DNA from: Aphidius gifuensis
Taxonomy: Eukaryota > Arthropoda > Insecta > Hymenoptera > Braconidae
Assembly (NCBI RefSeq): GCF_014905175.1
Contig: NC_057788.1
Location: 28,800,154 to 28,864,153 of the forward strand
Reading direction: 5' to 3'
Length of the DNA stretch: 64,000 nt
Positions 11,222-23,200 of this stretch are shown piece after piece (positions within the stretch are counted from its first letter, which is position 1; each line of letters starts with the position of its first letter). The notes beneath the pieces were generated by a model. That model saw only the letters and a program-made list of their open reading frames with translations. It did no database searches and was not told the DNA's origin. The translations under genes were made by a program, and so were the position numbers.

Positions 11222-11447
11222 AAAGGCTCAATTGAATAGCATCATTACTTATTAAATCGATATTAGTAAAAGAATAAAGTAAAAAAAAAATTTCCAGTTG
11301 GAAAATTCATTTCTATAGTAGAAGGAAAAAACATTCAAATGTAAGTTGAAAATATAATTTAATTGTGTTCTTTTTTTGTAATTTAAATTACGTGTGTATG
11401 ACTTTGGTTTTTTTGTTTTTTTGTTTTTTTTTTTGTAGATTTTCAAT

Positions 11448-11567
11448 ATGCAGTTTTTAAAATCATTCAAAGGATTATTTTTCAAAATGATTCTATTGAC
11501 ATTAATTTGTGCTGCAGCAAGGAAATCACAACTTCGTATGAGATATAATTTTGGTTTAGGACGTTGA
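11448..11567 (+). CDS. Tiny secreted peptide precursor ending in an allatostatin-A-type motif
   Basis: A 39-residue precursor. Residues 1-24 form a short Lys-bearing start and a hydrophobic core (MILLTLICAAA), as in a signal peptide. The remaining 15 residues are RKSQLRMRYNFGLGR, then stop. YNFGL-G-R is the signature of A-type allatostatins: the Y-x-F-G-L core, a Gly amide donor and a basic cleavage residue. Basic residues upstream (RK, R, R) could release an N-terminally trimmed YNFGL-amide. The ATG is in exon 2; a 5' UTR exon ends at about 11342 and the acceptor TTTGTAG sits just before ATTTTCAATATG. Known insect allatostatin-A precursors carry many peptides; this one carries one. A paralogue lies 713 bases downstream. 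Neuropeptide, gland or venom use cannot be decided from sequence. Confidence 0.7.
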   Translation: MQFLKSFKGLFFKMILLTLICAAARKSQLRMRYNFGLGR

Positions 11568-11950
11568 TATTTATTTCCATCATAAAATTAGAAAATTTAA
11601 AAAATTAAAATTTAATTAAATGTTGTTTTTTAATGAGTAAGCACTTGAGAGTAAAAAACAAAATGAAAAATTTGTACAAAAAAGTAAATAAATAAATTTA
11701 AAAATATATTTCGACTATCTATTTGTTTTTATTTGTAAATAATTTATATAGTTTTATTATTTCGTTTAATTAAATTAAATAAACCTACAATTAATTTCAA
11801 CAGCTATACATATTTCCAAATAAATTAATATTCATTTATTTGTAAATTCATGACGTCAAACCTTAAGTAAATATTAATTTTTCTATTGAAATTTCCAAAT
11901 GAAAAATACTCTATTTATTTTACAATTTTTACTACTTCCGTATATTTTAG
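11568..11950. other. Spacer between the two small-peptide genes
   Basis: 3' UTR of copy 1 with AATAAA-like words, then the upstream part of the second duplicated unit. From about 11785 'aaataaacct' and 'tatttgtaaattcatgacg' match 'aaataaacct' and 'tatttgtaaatacatgacg' before copy 1. Confidence 0.5.
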
Positions 11951-11959
11951 TATAAATAG
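11951..11959 (+). promoter_or_regulatory. TATA box of small-peptide gene 2
   Basis: TATAAATAG again, 210 bases before the ATG of copy 2, followed by a 5' UTR exon ending at GTAAGT near 12064. Identical to the box of copy 1. Confidence 0.6.
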
Positions 11960-12160
11960 ATCAGCTTAATTAAATTTCATCATAACGTTATCAAACTGAC
12001 AACAGTGAAGCAGCATATTTTTGCAATCCAAAAAATAATTCCAAGCAGAAAAAAAAGAGTTAAATGTAAGTTAAAAATAAAATTGAATTTAGAATAATTA
12101 AAATGATTTTGTTTTTCTAATTTAGATTGTTTTTTATTTATTTTCATGTAGAATTTCAAT

Positions 12161-12283
12161 ATGCAGATTTCAAAAATATTCACTGGATTATTTTCTAAAT
12201 TAATGCTATTAGCATTAATTTATGTTTCATCAAAAAAATTAGCTGCTATCCCCATTCATAACAATACACTTATAAGAGGATAA
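12161..12283 (+). CDS. Tiny secreted peptide precursor, paralogue of the 11448 gene
   Basis: A 40-residue precursor starting MQISKIFTGLFSKLMLLALI, close to the start of copy 1 (MQFLKSFKGLFFKMILLTLI). Lys and hydrophobic positions line up through the signal peptide. The C-terminal part has diverged: after SSKK it reads LAAIPIHNNTLIRG and stops. The dibasic KK could be a processing site and the terminal Gly an amide donor, giving a product ending in Leu-Ile-Arg-amide. It lacks the FGL core. The acceptor CATGTAG and the following AATTTCAATATGCAG match copy 1, so the 5' intron is shared. The peptide product is inference. Confidence 0.65.
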   Translation: MQISKIFTGLFSKLMLLALIYVSSKKLAAIPIHNNTLIRG

Positions 12284-12691
12284 ATTTTTCTTCAAGAAAT
12301 TGATTGGTTTACTCATATGGACATAAAAAATTATAAAAAATATCTTCAAACTATTTTAAATAATTATGAAAAATAAAAAAGACGTCAAAAATTAAATATA
12401 ATATGGTTTTTTCTTTATTTCTAATTAATTCAAATTCAATTCAAACTGCACTCTGAAGTCAACAGAAATTTACAGAAACAAATAAATCGATTCTCAACAG
12501 CTTCGATACATCGTTTTTTATATATTTGTTTATTTTTTTTTTTTTCAATAGATTACAAATAATAATAGCGGGAAATTAAACAGTGTCAATATAATAATTA
12601 ATTAAAGCATTAAAATACAAAAAAGCAAAATTAAAAAAAAACATTAACCATTAAATAATATTATAAAAATTAAATTTACTAAATAAAAATA
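12284..12691. other. Intergenic before Rad9
   Basis: AT-rich, holding the 3' UTR of small-peptide gene 2 and the Rad9 promoter. A T run lies at about 12532-12545. No further copy of the small-peptide gene is visible. Confidence 0.5.
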
Positions 12692-14357
12692 ATGAAATGT
12701 ATTGTGCCAGGAGCAAATGTCAAGGGTAAGTAAAAAATAAACAATAAATAAAATTTATAGGTTACAATATTTACATAATTTTTAATTAAAAAAATATAAT
12801 TAATTTACAGTATTGGCAAGAGCAATTCATGCATTATCAAAAATTGGAGATGAAATTTATGTTCAACCACAAGAAAAAAGTTTATCATTTCGTGCAGTAA
12901 GTTCATCAAATTCAGCATACAGTGATTTTACATTTCATGATACATATTTTTCATATTATAATTATGGTGATTTAAATGAAGATGATGTACTTAAATGTAA
13001 AGTACCAATGCGTGGTGCAATTGCTGTATTTAAAACACCAAGTTTAATGGATAAACTTATTGAAACATGTCACATTAGACTTGAGCCAAATGCATCACAA
13101 TTAATATTCATATTAAAATATAAAAATAGTGTTGTTAAAACATTTTTATTACCAATTATTGATTGTGAAGCATTAAAAGCATCATATAATAAAGATGGTC
13201 TACCAAATATATTAACTGTACAACCAAAAGTACTTGTTGAAGCATTACATAATTTTCAACAATCATTAGTTGAAATAACACTTGATGTTAAAACAGATAC
13301 AGTATTTATGCGTAATTATATTGATGAAACATCAAGTTCACATGTTACAAGAACACAATTATCATTGTCAATTGGTGAATTTGATAATTATACTGTTGGT
13401 GAAAATTCATGTGTTACATTTTGTTTAAAAGAATTGAGATCAATTTTATCATTTGCTGAACAAGTTATGGTACCAATTGATATTACATTTGAAAGTGCTG
13501 GTAAACCAATTGTATTTATATTAAAAAATTCAGCATTTGAAGGTAATTTAGTATTATCAACATTAAATCCAATTGTTAATGATACAAATGATTCAATTAT
13601 GAGAGAACGTCGTGCATTAATGAAAAAACGTGGACGTGGAATTGATAAAAGAGCAGCTGGTAAAGCCAAAAAAGGTAGTAGTAAAATTTCTATTGCTAGT
13701 ACATCAACAACAAGTATTGTACAATCAATATTAAGCAAAGATTCATTAGCTGATGGACGTACAATAAGTACAACAAGTACAAGAACAAATGTTACTGATA
13801 AAAATGCTAATAAAGATAATGATAAAGATAAAGATTCACTTGTATCTAGTTTAAAATCAACAAGTATTGATGAAACTAAAAAATCAAATAATAATAGTAA
13901 AAAAACAAAGATAAATGAAATTAATAAAACACCAGTTATTATTCAAGAAAGTTTATCACCAATTGGTACATCATCATCATCATCGTCATCAATAATTACT
14001 AAAAGTAGAAATAATAATGTTGTACCACCAACAATATCATCACAAAATAGTGCAACTTCAATTGATATGCTATCTGGACTTAATAGAAATATTGCAAAAT
14101 CAACAACATCATCACAAAACAGTGATATTCCAATTGTAACACCAAAAATATTTTCACTTGCTAGAAGAAGTAGACAAAGTTTTGATGCTGATAATAATAA
14201 TATTGATAATTTTGATGATGTTGTACCTGTTTCACCACCACCAGCTAAAAAAGCTAAAATTATATTTCGTAAATGTCTACAAGAAACATTTGATCCAAGA
14301 TTTTTACCAGGTCATGATGAGCTACTTGCTGATGATTCTGATGATGAAAATAATTAA
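12692..14357 (+). CDS. Rad9: Rad9, checkpoint clamp subunit
   Basis: Rad9 of the 9-1-1 (Rad9-Rad1-Hus1) clamp, a PCNA-like ring loaded at damaged DNA to activate ATR signalling. Exon 1 (12692-12725) gives MKCIVPGANVK and joins in phase 1 to exon 2 (12811-14357) at VLARAIHALSKIGDEIYVQP, the classic Rad9 N-terminus. The product is 526 residues. The PCNA-like fold covers about the first 270 residues. After it come a basic stretch (KKRGRGIDKRAAGKAKKGSSK region), a Ser/Thr/Asn-rich disordered tail with homopolymeric Ser, and an acidic end (FLPGHDELLADDSDDENN) that resembles the phosphorylated tail used for partner binding. It lies 338 bases upstream of EndoG on the same strand. Confidence 0.93.
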
Positions 14358-14695
14358 TTAACTTTATTTATTTTTTAAAATTTAGATGTATTATTTATAT
14401 CAAATTTATTAATACTGAGTATTTAATTTTGAACAAAAAATAAAAACTCAAAGAGTTTAAAAAGTATTGTAAATAATTAAAATTAATAAATAATTTGTTT
14501 TTATATTTTTGAAATAATAATCCAAGAGTTTTAATTATTTATTTATATTGTTGTTTTTAATTGTAAATCAATTTTGATATGATTTTTTGAGTTGCTTGTT
14601 GTTCCACCAGAGGTCTTGATTCTTGAACACATATGTTTAATGTTTGGCTTGTTGTTGTTGTTGTTGTTGTTTTTGATAATTCATACCTAGTAAAT
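14358..14695. other. Intergenic between Rad9 and EndoG
   Basis: AT-rich 338 bases. Includes a GTTGTTGTTGTT repeat at about 14651-14670. An in-frame ATG at 14633 would extend EndoG by 21 residues through that repeat, adding a run of seven Val. Confidence 0.5.
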
Positions 14696-15877
14696 ATGAA
14701 AAGTGTAAGATCATTTGCAATAAAATTATCAGTACTAGCTGGTACTGGTTTAAGTAGTTGGTATGCTGGTTATTATTATGATAAATATCAACAATTGAAT
14801 AACGATAATAATTATAATAAAAATGTCAATATTAAACAAATGCCAGCATTGCCAATTTTTGGTACTGTTTCTGCAGCATCACCAATTGTTCCATCAAATA
14901 ATACAAATGACATGACATCAAAATTATCATCATCACGTATATCACAAGTATAGCCAAATGATAAATTATAAACAATGTTATTTTATCATCAACATAACCA
15001 ATATTTATTATGTTTTTTTTGTTAATTAGATAATGAAACATGGTTTTCCTGGATTTGATACAATTAGATCATTTGATGATTTTGTACTTTCATATGACAA
15101 AAGAAATAGAGTTGCACATTGGGTATTTGAGCATTTAACACGTGAACGAGTTTATCCAAAAAATGATGTTGACAGATCAAATTGTGAATTTAAAACTGAT
15201 GAAAGTATTCATCCATTTTTTAGATCAACAAATAGTGATTATAAAGGTAGTGGATATGATCGTGGACATTTGGCTGCTGCTGGTAATCATAAATATTCAC
15301 AAAAAGATATGGAACAAACTTTTATGCTGACAAATATGGCACCACAAGTTGGTAAAGGTTTCAATAGAAACAGTTGGAATAGTTTAGAAAAATATGTTAG
15401 AAAATTAACTAAAATTTATACTGATGTTTATGTTTGTACTGGCCCATTGTATTTGCCAAAGTAAGTTTGAATAATTATTAATCAATAATGCCAATGAATA
15501 TGTATGTACTAATAAAATTTATTATAGAAAAGAAAGTGATGGAAAAAAATATGTCAAGTATGAAGTAATTGGTACAAATCATGTTGCAGTACCAACACAT
15601 TTCTATAAAATAATTGTTGGTGAAAAAAGTGATTCATCATTTGAAATGGAAGCTTATGTTATGCCAAATGCACCAATTGATGACAAAACACCTTTATCAA
15701 ATTTCCAGGTGAATAATTTTAAAACAAATTGATTGATTTCTAATGTAAAAATTAATTTGTTTATTATATTTTGTCCAGGTACCACCTGAGAGTATTGAAC
15801 GAGCAGCAGGTTTATTATTCTTCGACAAATTATCTCGTGAAAAACTACAAAAAATTAATGGCAAAAAGTTAAATTAA
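14696..15877 (+). CDS. EndoG: EndoG-type mitochondrial endonuclease
   Basis: DNA/RNA non-specific endonuclease of the beta-beta-alpha-metal (NUC1/EndoG) family, located in the mitochondrial intermembrane space and linked to mtDNA turnover and apoptosis. Four exons (14696-14947, 15030-15460, 15528-15708, 15779-15877) give 320 residues, a normal size. The N-terminus (MKSVRSFAIKLSVLAGTGLSS) is a targeting or anchor sequence. The catalytic motif DRGHLAAAGNH is at about residues 153-163, followed by FMLTNMAPQVGKGFNRNSWN with the metal-binding Asn. The C-terminal exons carry VPTHFYKIIVG and VPPESIERAAGLLFFDKL. I prefer the ATG at 14696; one at 14633 is in frame but adds a repeat-coded Val run. Confidence 0.94.
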
Positions 15878-17294
15878 TTTTAGACAAGCTATATATTATT
15901 TTTTCTTTTTAGAACAAAATTCATTTATTGTAAATAATATCGAAATGAAAATAACAATTATTTCGTCCAATATATTTTTAGTAGTTGAATTTAATTTTTT
16001 TCTATTTTCATTTTCATGACAATAAGTGCAATTGACGTTAATAAAAATTCATTTTTTTAATAGTATCAATAGCGTCATCATGCAAATTATTAAATCCTTA
16101 AAATTATACTTAAAAAAAAAAACGAAAAGTATTTCTTCAGTTCCTAAATATAATATTAAAAAATTGGTGAATTAATTTTTTTTTTTTGTAATAAAATTAA
16201 ACGCTTTACAAATTATTTATTTAAATATTTAATTATTATTTTCATACTTCAGTCTTTAACATAAACATTTATTCTCATCATACACATATCAGTATAAAAT
16301 AATAATTATAAAAAAAAAAAAAAGTGATAACTACCTATCAACTAGGGAATGTCAAGAATATTTTTAATAATTAATAAAAAATTATTGATATATATAAACA
16401 TGAAATATTTATAATAAATTTTGCTTATTTACTTTGGTCGTGACGGTAATTATTGCATACACGAATTAATTATATTATATATATTTTTTATATTATATAT
16501 AAAGTTTGTTGTTATTTAATTTTAATAAAAAATTGAATCATAAAATCTGTTGATTAATTAATTATCTTATGATCTAAAATATTTACAAAATTAACAGGTG
16601 TTTCTATGTTTTTTTTTTTTTCTTAAATTACATGAGAAATTTGTTAAATTTTATATTAACAATTAATTAATAATAAATTATATGATTACAATGTAAATTA
16701 ACATGAGTAATTTTCAATATTCAAGAGTTTTTTTCTTTCGTTTAAATTGTGAGTTAAATAATTTTATCACATATATATTTTGATTGTAAAAAATCTGTTT
16801 AATCTTTATGAAATTTAATTAATTTTTTTCTAATTATTTATTGTAAATTCGTTGTTATTTTTTTATGTCTCTTGAATGTTGATTAATTTAGGCACAAAAA
16901 TGGACGGTTTTTAATTTACTTATAGTGCCTTTGTCGATGAATTAATTAAAATTGAATTAACGTTGTAAGAACACTTGAGGATTTTTCATTTTAAGTACAC
17001 TTTATAATAATAATAATAGAAAAAAAAAAAATAATATCATCTCAAAAATAATAATAATACTATAAAGAAAAAAAAAAAATCATTTTTAAAAAGTTTAAAG
17101 GAAAAAAAAATCGAGGCTTTTCAAACATGGAACAGAAATTAATTTGTGTTATGTACGAAAATTTTTGTTGGATCTAGATGTTGATCGACAGAGATATAGA
17201 GATAGAGAGACACTCAATCGATGGACTAGGATCAATATATATGTATATAATATATCAAAAGAATTGAAAAAGAAAAATATATTAGCCTTTTGAA
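15878..17294. other. Intergenic between convergent EndoG and Crumbs
   Basis: About 1.4 kb of very AT-rich sequence, probably the 3' UTRs of EndoG (+) and Crumbs (-). A GATAGAGA-type repeat lies near 17190-17212. No gene seen. Confidence 0.5.
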
Positions 17295-20200
17295 TTATAT
17301 CAATCTTTCTTCTGGTGGTGGTTTCATGACACTGTCCATTTCCACTCTTGGATTACTGAATTCTTGTGCACTTGGACTGTATGTACCTCTTGTTGCTCGT
17401 TTATTTCTTGTAGTCATCACGAGGAATGGTACAGACACAATAATTAATATGAATATTAATCCAATTGGAATTGCAAATATTGCATAGCTCATTGCTTGAC
17501 TTCCCAGAAAATGTTTCGACTAGAAAAATAAAAAATAAACATTATTTATTCAAACAATAAATTGGTAATTAAATTTTTAAAAAATAATAATTACCTCTGT
17601 ACAATTGTGTCCTGTGTAATCTGGATGACAGTGACAAATGTAACCACCAGATTGATCGCAGGTACAAGTGCCTCCATTTGCACATGAATCCTTTAAAATT
17701 AATAGAAAAAAAATTAATTTTTTTATCATACATTATTTAAAACCAAACTATCAATTGAAAGTACACATAAAAAAATACATACTAGACAATGCAAACACAT
17801 GATATATTTAATAAAAAAATTCTACAAGCTGGTTGACAAGAACCAACTGACGAAAAAATAAAAAAATCAAAGTTTATAAAATAATGACTAATACATATAT
17901 ACTTTGAATATTTTGTAAATGTATTTGTATTGTTTAAATGTTTTTTTTGTTATCAGTCTGATGATAAAAAAAAAAAAAAAACACCTGACGTGTGTGTGTG
18001 TTTTTTTTTTTTTTTCGACAGTGTGTATCTCAATCGTTGAATAAACACAAAAATAAGATAAAAATAAATAAAAATTACCTCACGACATGGATCAACAAGT
18101 TGACAATTGGCACCACAATATCCATCATCACAATTACACTTGAATGTACCAGGTAAATTAATACAAATTCCATTTCCACAAATTTGTTCTCCACCTTCTT
18201 CACATTCATTAATGTCATCACTGCAATCAGGTCCTACATATCCAGTATTATGACAATTACATGTGTAACTATTGACACCATCAATGCAAATACCTTTATT
18301 TTTACATTTAGGATCAGCTTGGGGATTATCAATTTGACAATCATCAATATTAATTTCACAATAATCACCCTTAAAACCAATTGGACAATTACACTGTGGT
18401 CGTTGATATGATATATCACATGTACCATTATTTTTACAGCTACGTACACGACAATATGGTACATCACAATATACATCTTCATAACCAGGCATACATGTAC
18501 ATGTAAAATTATCACCATTTTTTGGATTAACAATATTCATACATGTTGATCCACTTTTACAACGATGATTATCACATGTTATTAATTTTGGATCTTTACA
18601 TAAATCACCAGTAAATTCATCTGGACATTCACATCTAAATGAACCATTTAAATTAACACATACACCTTCATTATAACATGGATTATCTTTTTGTCTAATA
18701 CATTCATTAACATCAGTATCACATAGCCAACCTTGCCATCCAGTTTTACATTGACATGTATAATTTGCAATACCATCAATACATGTTGAATTATTTTGAC
18801 AATTATTATTTAAACATTCATTAATATTTTCTGAACAATTATCTCTAGTATAACCTGGTGGACATTTACATATATAACTATCAGTATCATTTAAACAATG
18901 TCCATGTTGACATTCATTTTCAAAACATAAACGACAACCAATACTTTGTTTATTTGTTGAATTTTCAACAATCAATGTAAAATATTCTTTTGGTTTATAT
19001 GTTACATTTTTATATACTTTATCAAATGGAAAATAATGTAATAACATATTGCCAATTCTAACTTCACCAAGACAACCTTTATATGCATTATTATTTGTTG
19101 TTTTTGTTGTTGTTGTTGTTGATGATGATATTGTTGTTATATTAACATCAGATAAATCAACATTATTAGCATCAATTGATGATTGATATGATACCTCCAT
19201 ATTATTATCATTGCTATCAATATCAAATGGTAAACCACCAATTGTTATTTGTCCATTTTTAATTAATTTTTTCCACAATGTTAAACTAAATTTATTACTT
19301 GTTATTGGTGAATCATTAATTGTATTTAAAAAACCACATGTTAATGTATCATCATTCATTTTTAATAATATTGTTGCCCAATTACCATCAGCTTCTTTTT
19401 TACCAAATATTAATTTATCATTATTATTATCATCAACATCATCAAGTTTCCATTCAATTGTTATTGTATCTTTATAAACAGATAAATTAAAATATTGATA
19501 ATAATCATTAATTAATGAATCAATATGCATTATTGTACCACCATTATTTGATCTATAAACAATTGTTATTTCATTAATTTTTGATTTTTTAATTGAATCA
19601 TAATTTTCATTGTCATCATCAACATCATCTTCATTGTGATCATCATCATCATGATTATTATTTTCATCAATATAATTGTATGAATATAATGTTTGTATAC
19701 CATCAAATGTTGCATGTGCTGTGCATTCATATCCACCATCTAAATTTTGACATGTTGAATTTATTGGACATTCTTGTAATTGACAAAATTGCATTTCTTC
19801 ACATGTTTTACCAGTGTAACCTTTTGGACATTGACACCAAAAATCATTCCATGTAACATGACATGTACCATTGTGATTGCATGGATTACTTTGACATACA
19901 TTATCTGATACAATACCAGGTAATACTTTATTTTTATCAAATATAACTGTACCAAATTGTATTGGTGGTGGTATATCAGTTGCATTTAATGGATAAAATT
20001 CAACAACCATTGTTTCACTACCATTTGATATTTGTACATCTTGTATAACACCTTTAAAATTAACATGATTAATTGTTGATGTTGTTGATGATTCATTATC
20101 ATCAATTTGACGATTATGACGTGAATTATGTGGTATACCACCAAGATATAAATGTGTTACATTTAATTGTCCATTGGCACTACTAAATAATTTACTAAAT

Positions 20201-23200
20201 AACTCTTTTCTATTTATTTTAACTTGTACAAGTGTTATATTTCTAATAACTTGTATTAAATGTTCATTACCATCATCTAATGCAACACCATTAACAACAT
20301 ATTTTTCTTCTCTACCTTCAAATTGCATATCAATTTGTAATTCACCACCTTTTAATTCAGCTGATATAAAATAATTTTTCGATGAATTAAAATCAATATT
20401 ATTTTTATTTAAATCAGAACCAAGATAAAAAACATCACCTTGTTTTTCACGTGTTTTAATAAACATTGATATATCAACAATTGAACGTACAGTACGTCTT
20501 GCAAAATCTGATAGTTTAACAGTTACAAAACCATTTTTAATATTTTCATGACTAAATGTTGCTGCAGTCATATTATATTGGCATGTATGTCCTAAATATG
20601 GACGTTCACATTTACATGAAAAATCACGCCACATATCAGTACAATGTCCACCAGCTTTACATGGATTTGGTAAACATTGTTCTTCACGTGGACATGATTG
20701 ATCAACATATTTCATTTCAACATTGTTTGATTTCATTTCTGGATATATCCATTCACCATTTATAACAATATCCTCAGTACAACCAACAAAATATGATGGA
20801 CCATGTGCAAGATTACCAAGATAACTTATTGTTGCACCAACATATGTTGTTGGAAATGTTATTGCTGATGCTGTTGGTCCTTCATTTTGATTAACTGGAT
20901 ATATTGTTTGTTCTTCATTTGCTGACAACACTAAATGTGTTGAATTAATTGCAACAAATACTTTTTGCCATTTTGAATTATTTAATCCGCTACCAATATA
21001 AACACCATCCCATTTATTTAATATACTTGAGTGTAAATTTAATTTACCATTAGCTAATTCAAGTATATAAAATGTTGTACCTTTACCCATTGCAAGTAAA
21101 CCATTTGGTAATGTTGTACGAAAACGAAATTGTATATCATATCCTTCTTCACGTGTTGTATTAACCATAACACGTGAACTTTCACTCAATGACATTGTTG
21201 TTATAAAATTACATGTATCACCATGATAACCATCTGGACAAGTACAATTAAATTTATGCTCATTTTCATTAATTAAATATGGTTTACATGTACCATTATT
21301 TTGACATAAATTATTACGACAACCAATTAATTCAACTGAACAATTTTTACCACCCCAATTTTGTTCACAGCTACAATAATAATCAGCTCTACCATCCATA
21401 CATGTACCATGTTCACATGGTTTATAACGTAAACATTCATCAATATCATGTTGACAATTAATACCCTCAAAACCTTTATTACATTCACATTCATATTTAC
21501 CAATTTTATCTTTACATGTTCCCTCATAGCATGGATTACTTGAACATTCATCAATATTTATTTCACAATTTTTACCAATTGTACCTTGTGCACACATGCA
21601 CTCATATCCACTTGCATTTAAATAACTAAATTCATGTGTAAATATTTCTGGTATATTTAATTTTGTTGATTTATATTGTGCTTGTGTTGATCTTTCAAGA
21701 CATTCACCACCATATTTACATGGTGAACTTTCACATTCATTAATATCAATTTCACAACGTTTACCAGTATAACCAGGATAACAACGACAACGATATGCTT
21801 TAATATCATCAATACATGTACCACCATTAACACATGGTCCAGAATAACAATCATCAATATTTATTTCACAATTGTAACCAGTAAAACCAGTATCAATACA
21901 ATCACATGTATAATTATTAATACCATCAATACATTTACCATGATGTAAACATGATTGTGGATGACAATCATTAATATTTGTTTCACAATTTTTACCAGTA
22001 AAACCAATTGCACATGAACATGTATATTTTGCAATACCATCAATGCATTCACCATTATTTTGACATGGATTATCTTTACATTCATTTATATTTATTTGAC
22101 ATGATGAACCCTCATATCCCTTTGGGCATATACATCTAAATTTATTTATTTCATCAATACATGTACCATTATTTTGACATGGATTACATAGACATTCATT
22201 TATATCCATATCACAATGTATACCAGAAAAACCAGGACGACAAAAACAATCATAACTTCCATTTGTATTTTGGCATATTCCACCATTACATGATGCATTA
22301 CCATATAATGCACATTCATCAATATCTGTTTCACAATTATCACCAGTTAAACCAGGATTACAATTACACTTGTAACCCATTTCACCAAGATCAATACAAG
22401 TGTTATTGTTGCATGGATTTTTAGCACAATGATCAATTATTAATGTACAATTTGGCTCTCTGTAACCTTCTTTACATTTACATTCGTATTTACCAATTCC
22501 ATCAACACAAATACGATCTTTATCACATTGTACATTTACACACTCGTCAATATTTATTTCACATGATTTACCAGTAAATCCATTTTGACATGTACACTCA
22601 TAATCACGTTTTGTTGTTAATGATAATAATTTTGTACTACATGTACCATTATTTTTACATGGTTTTTTATCACATGGATTATATTCACGTTCACAATTTT
22701 CACCAATAAAATCATTTGTACAATTACATGTGTATCCATTAACACCATCAATACAACTTCCACCATTTAAACATGGTTCTGATAGACATTCATTTGTGTT
22801 TATTTGACAATTGTTACCTGTAATGAAAAAAAAAATGAATTTTATTTAACCACTTTAACAACAAGACAATAAACAAACAACAATAAGCAACAATGCAAAA
22901 AATTAAATGTATAAATTAGTATTTAGCATTACCAGTCCAGCCTGGTATACAGTCACAGTAGTATGAATTTGTTTGATCATTACAAGTTCCTCCATTACGA
23001 CATGGATCACTCAAACACTCGGAAATATTTGAATCACATTTTGGACCAGTCCAGCCAGGTTCACAATTGCAATAATATCCTCCTTGCTAATTATTTTTAT
23101 TTTTAATCCAGCAATGATTGATGAAAAATTAATGAGCATCATGAGAGAAGACAAACAACAAAAAGACACATATGAGTTAATAAATACAAACAACAAATGA

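Noticed and set aside
11252..11485. Minus-strand open frame across small-peptide gene 1, with a similar one at 11980-12183
   Set aside because: Both lie antisense to the duplicated unit and resemble each other only because the plus-strand units are duplicates. The products are Lys/Asn/Phe-rich with no start context or known features.
13388..13738. Minus-strand frame of 116 codons inside Rad9
   Set aside because: Antisense shadow of a well supported Rad9 exon, with no domain of its own.
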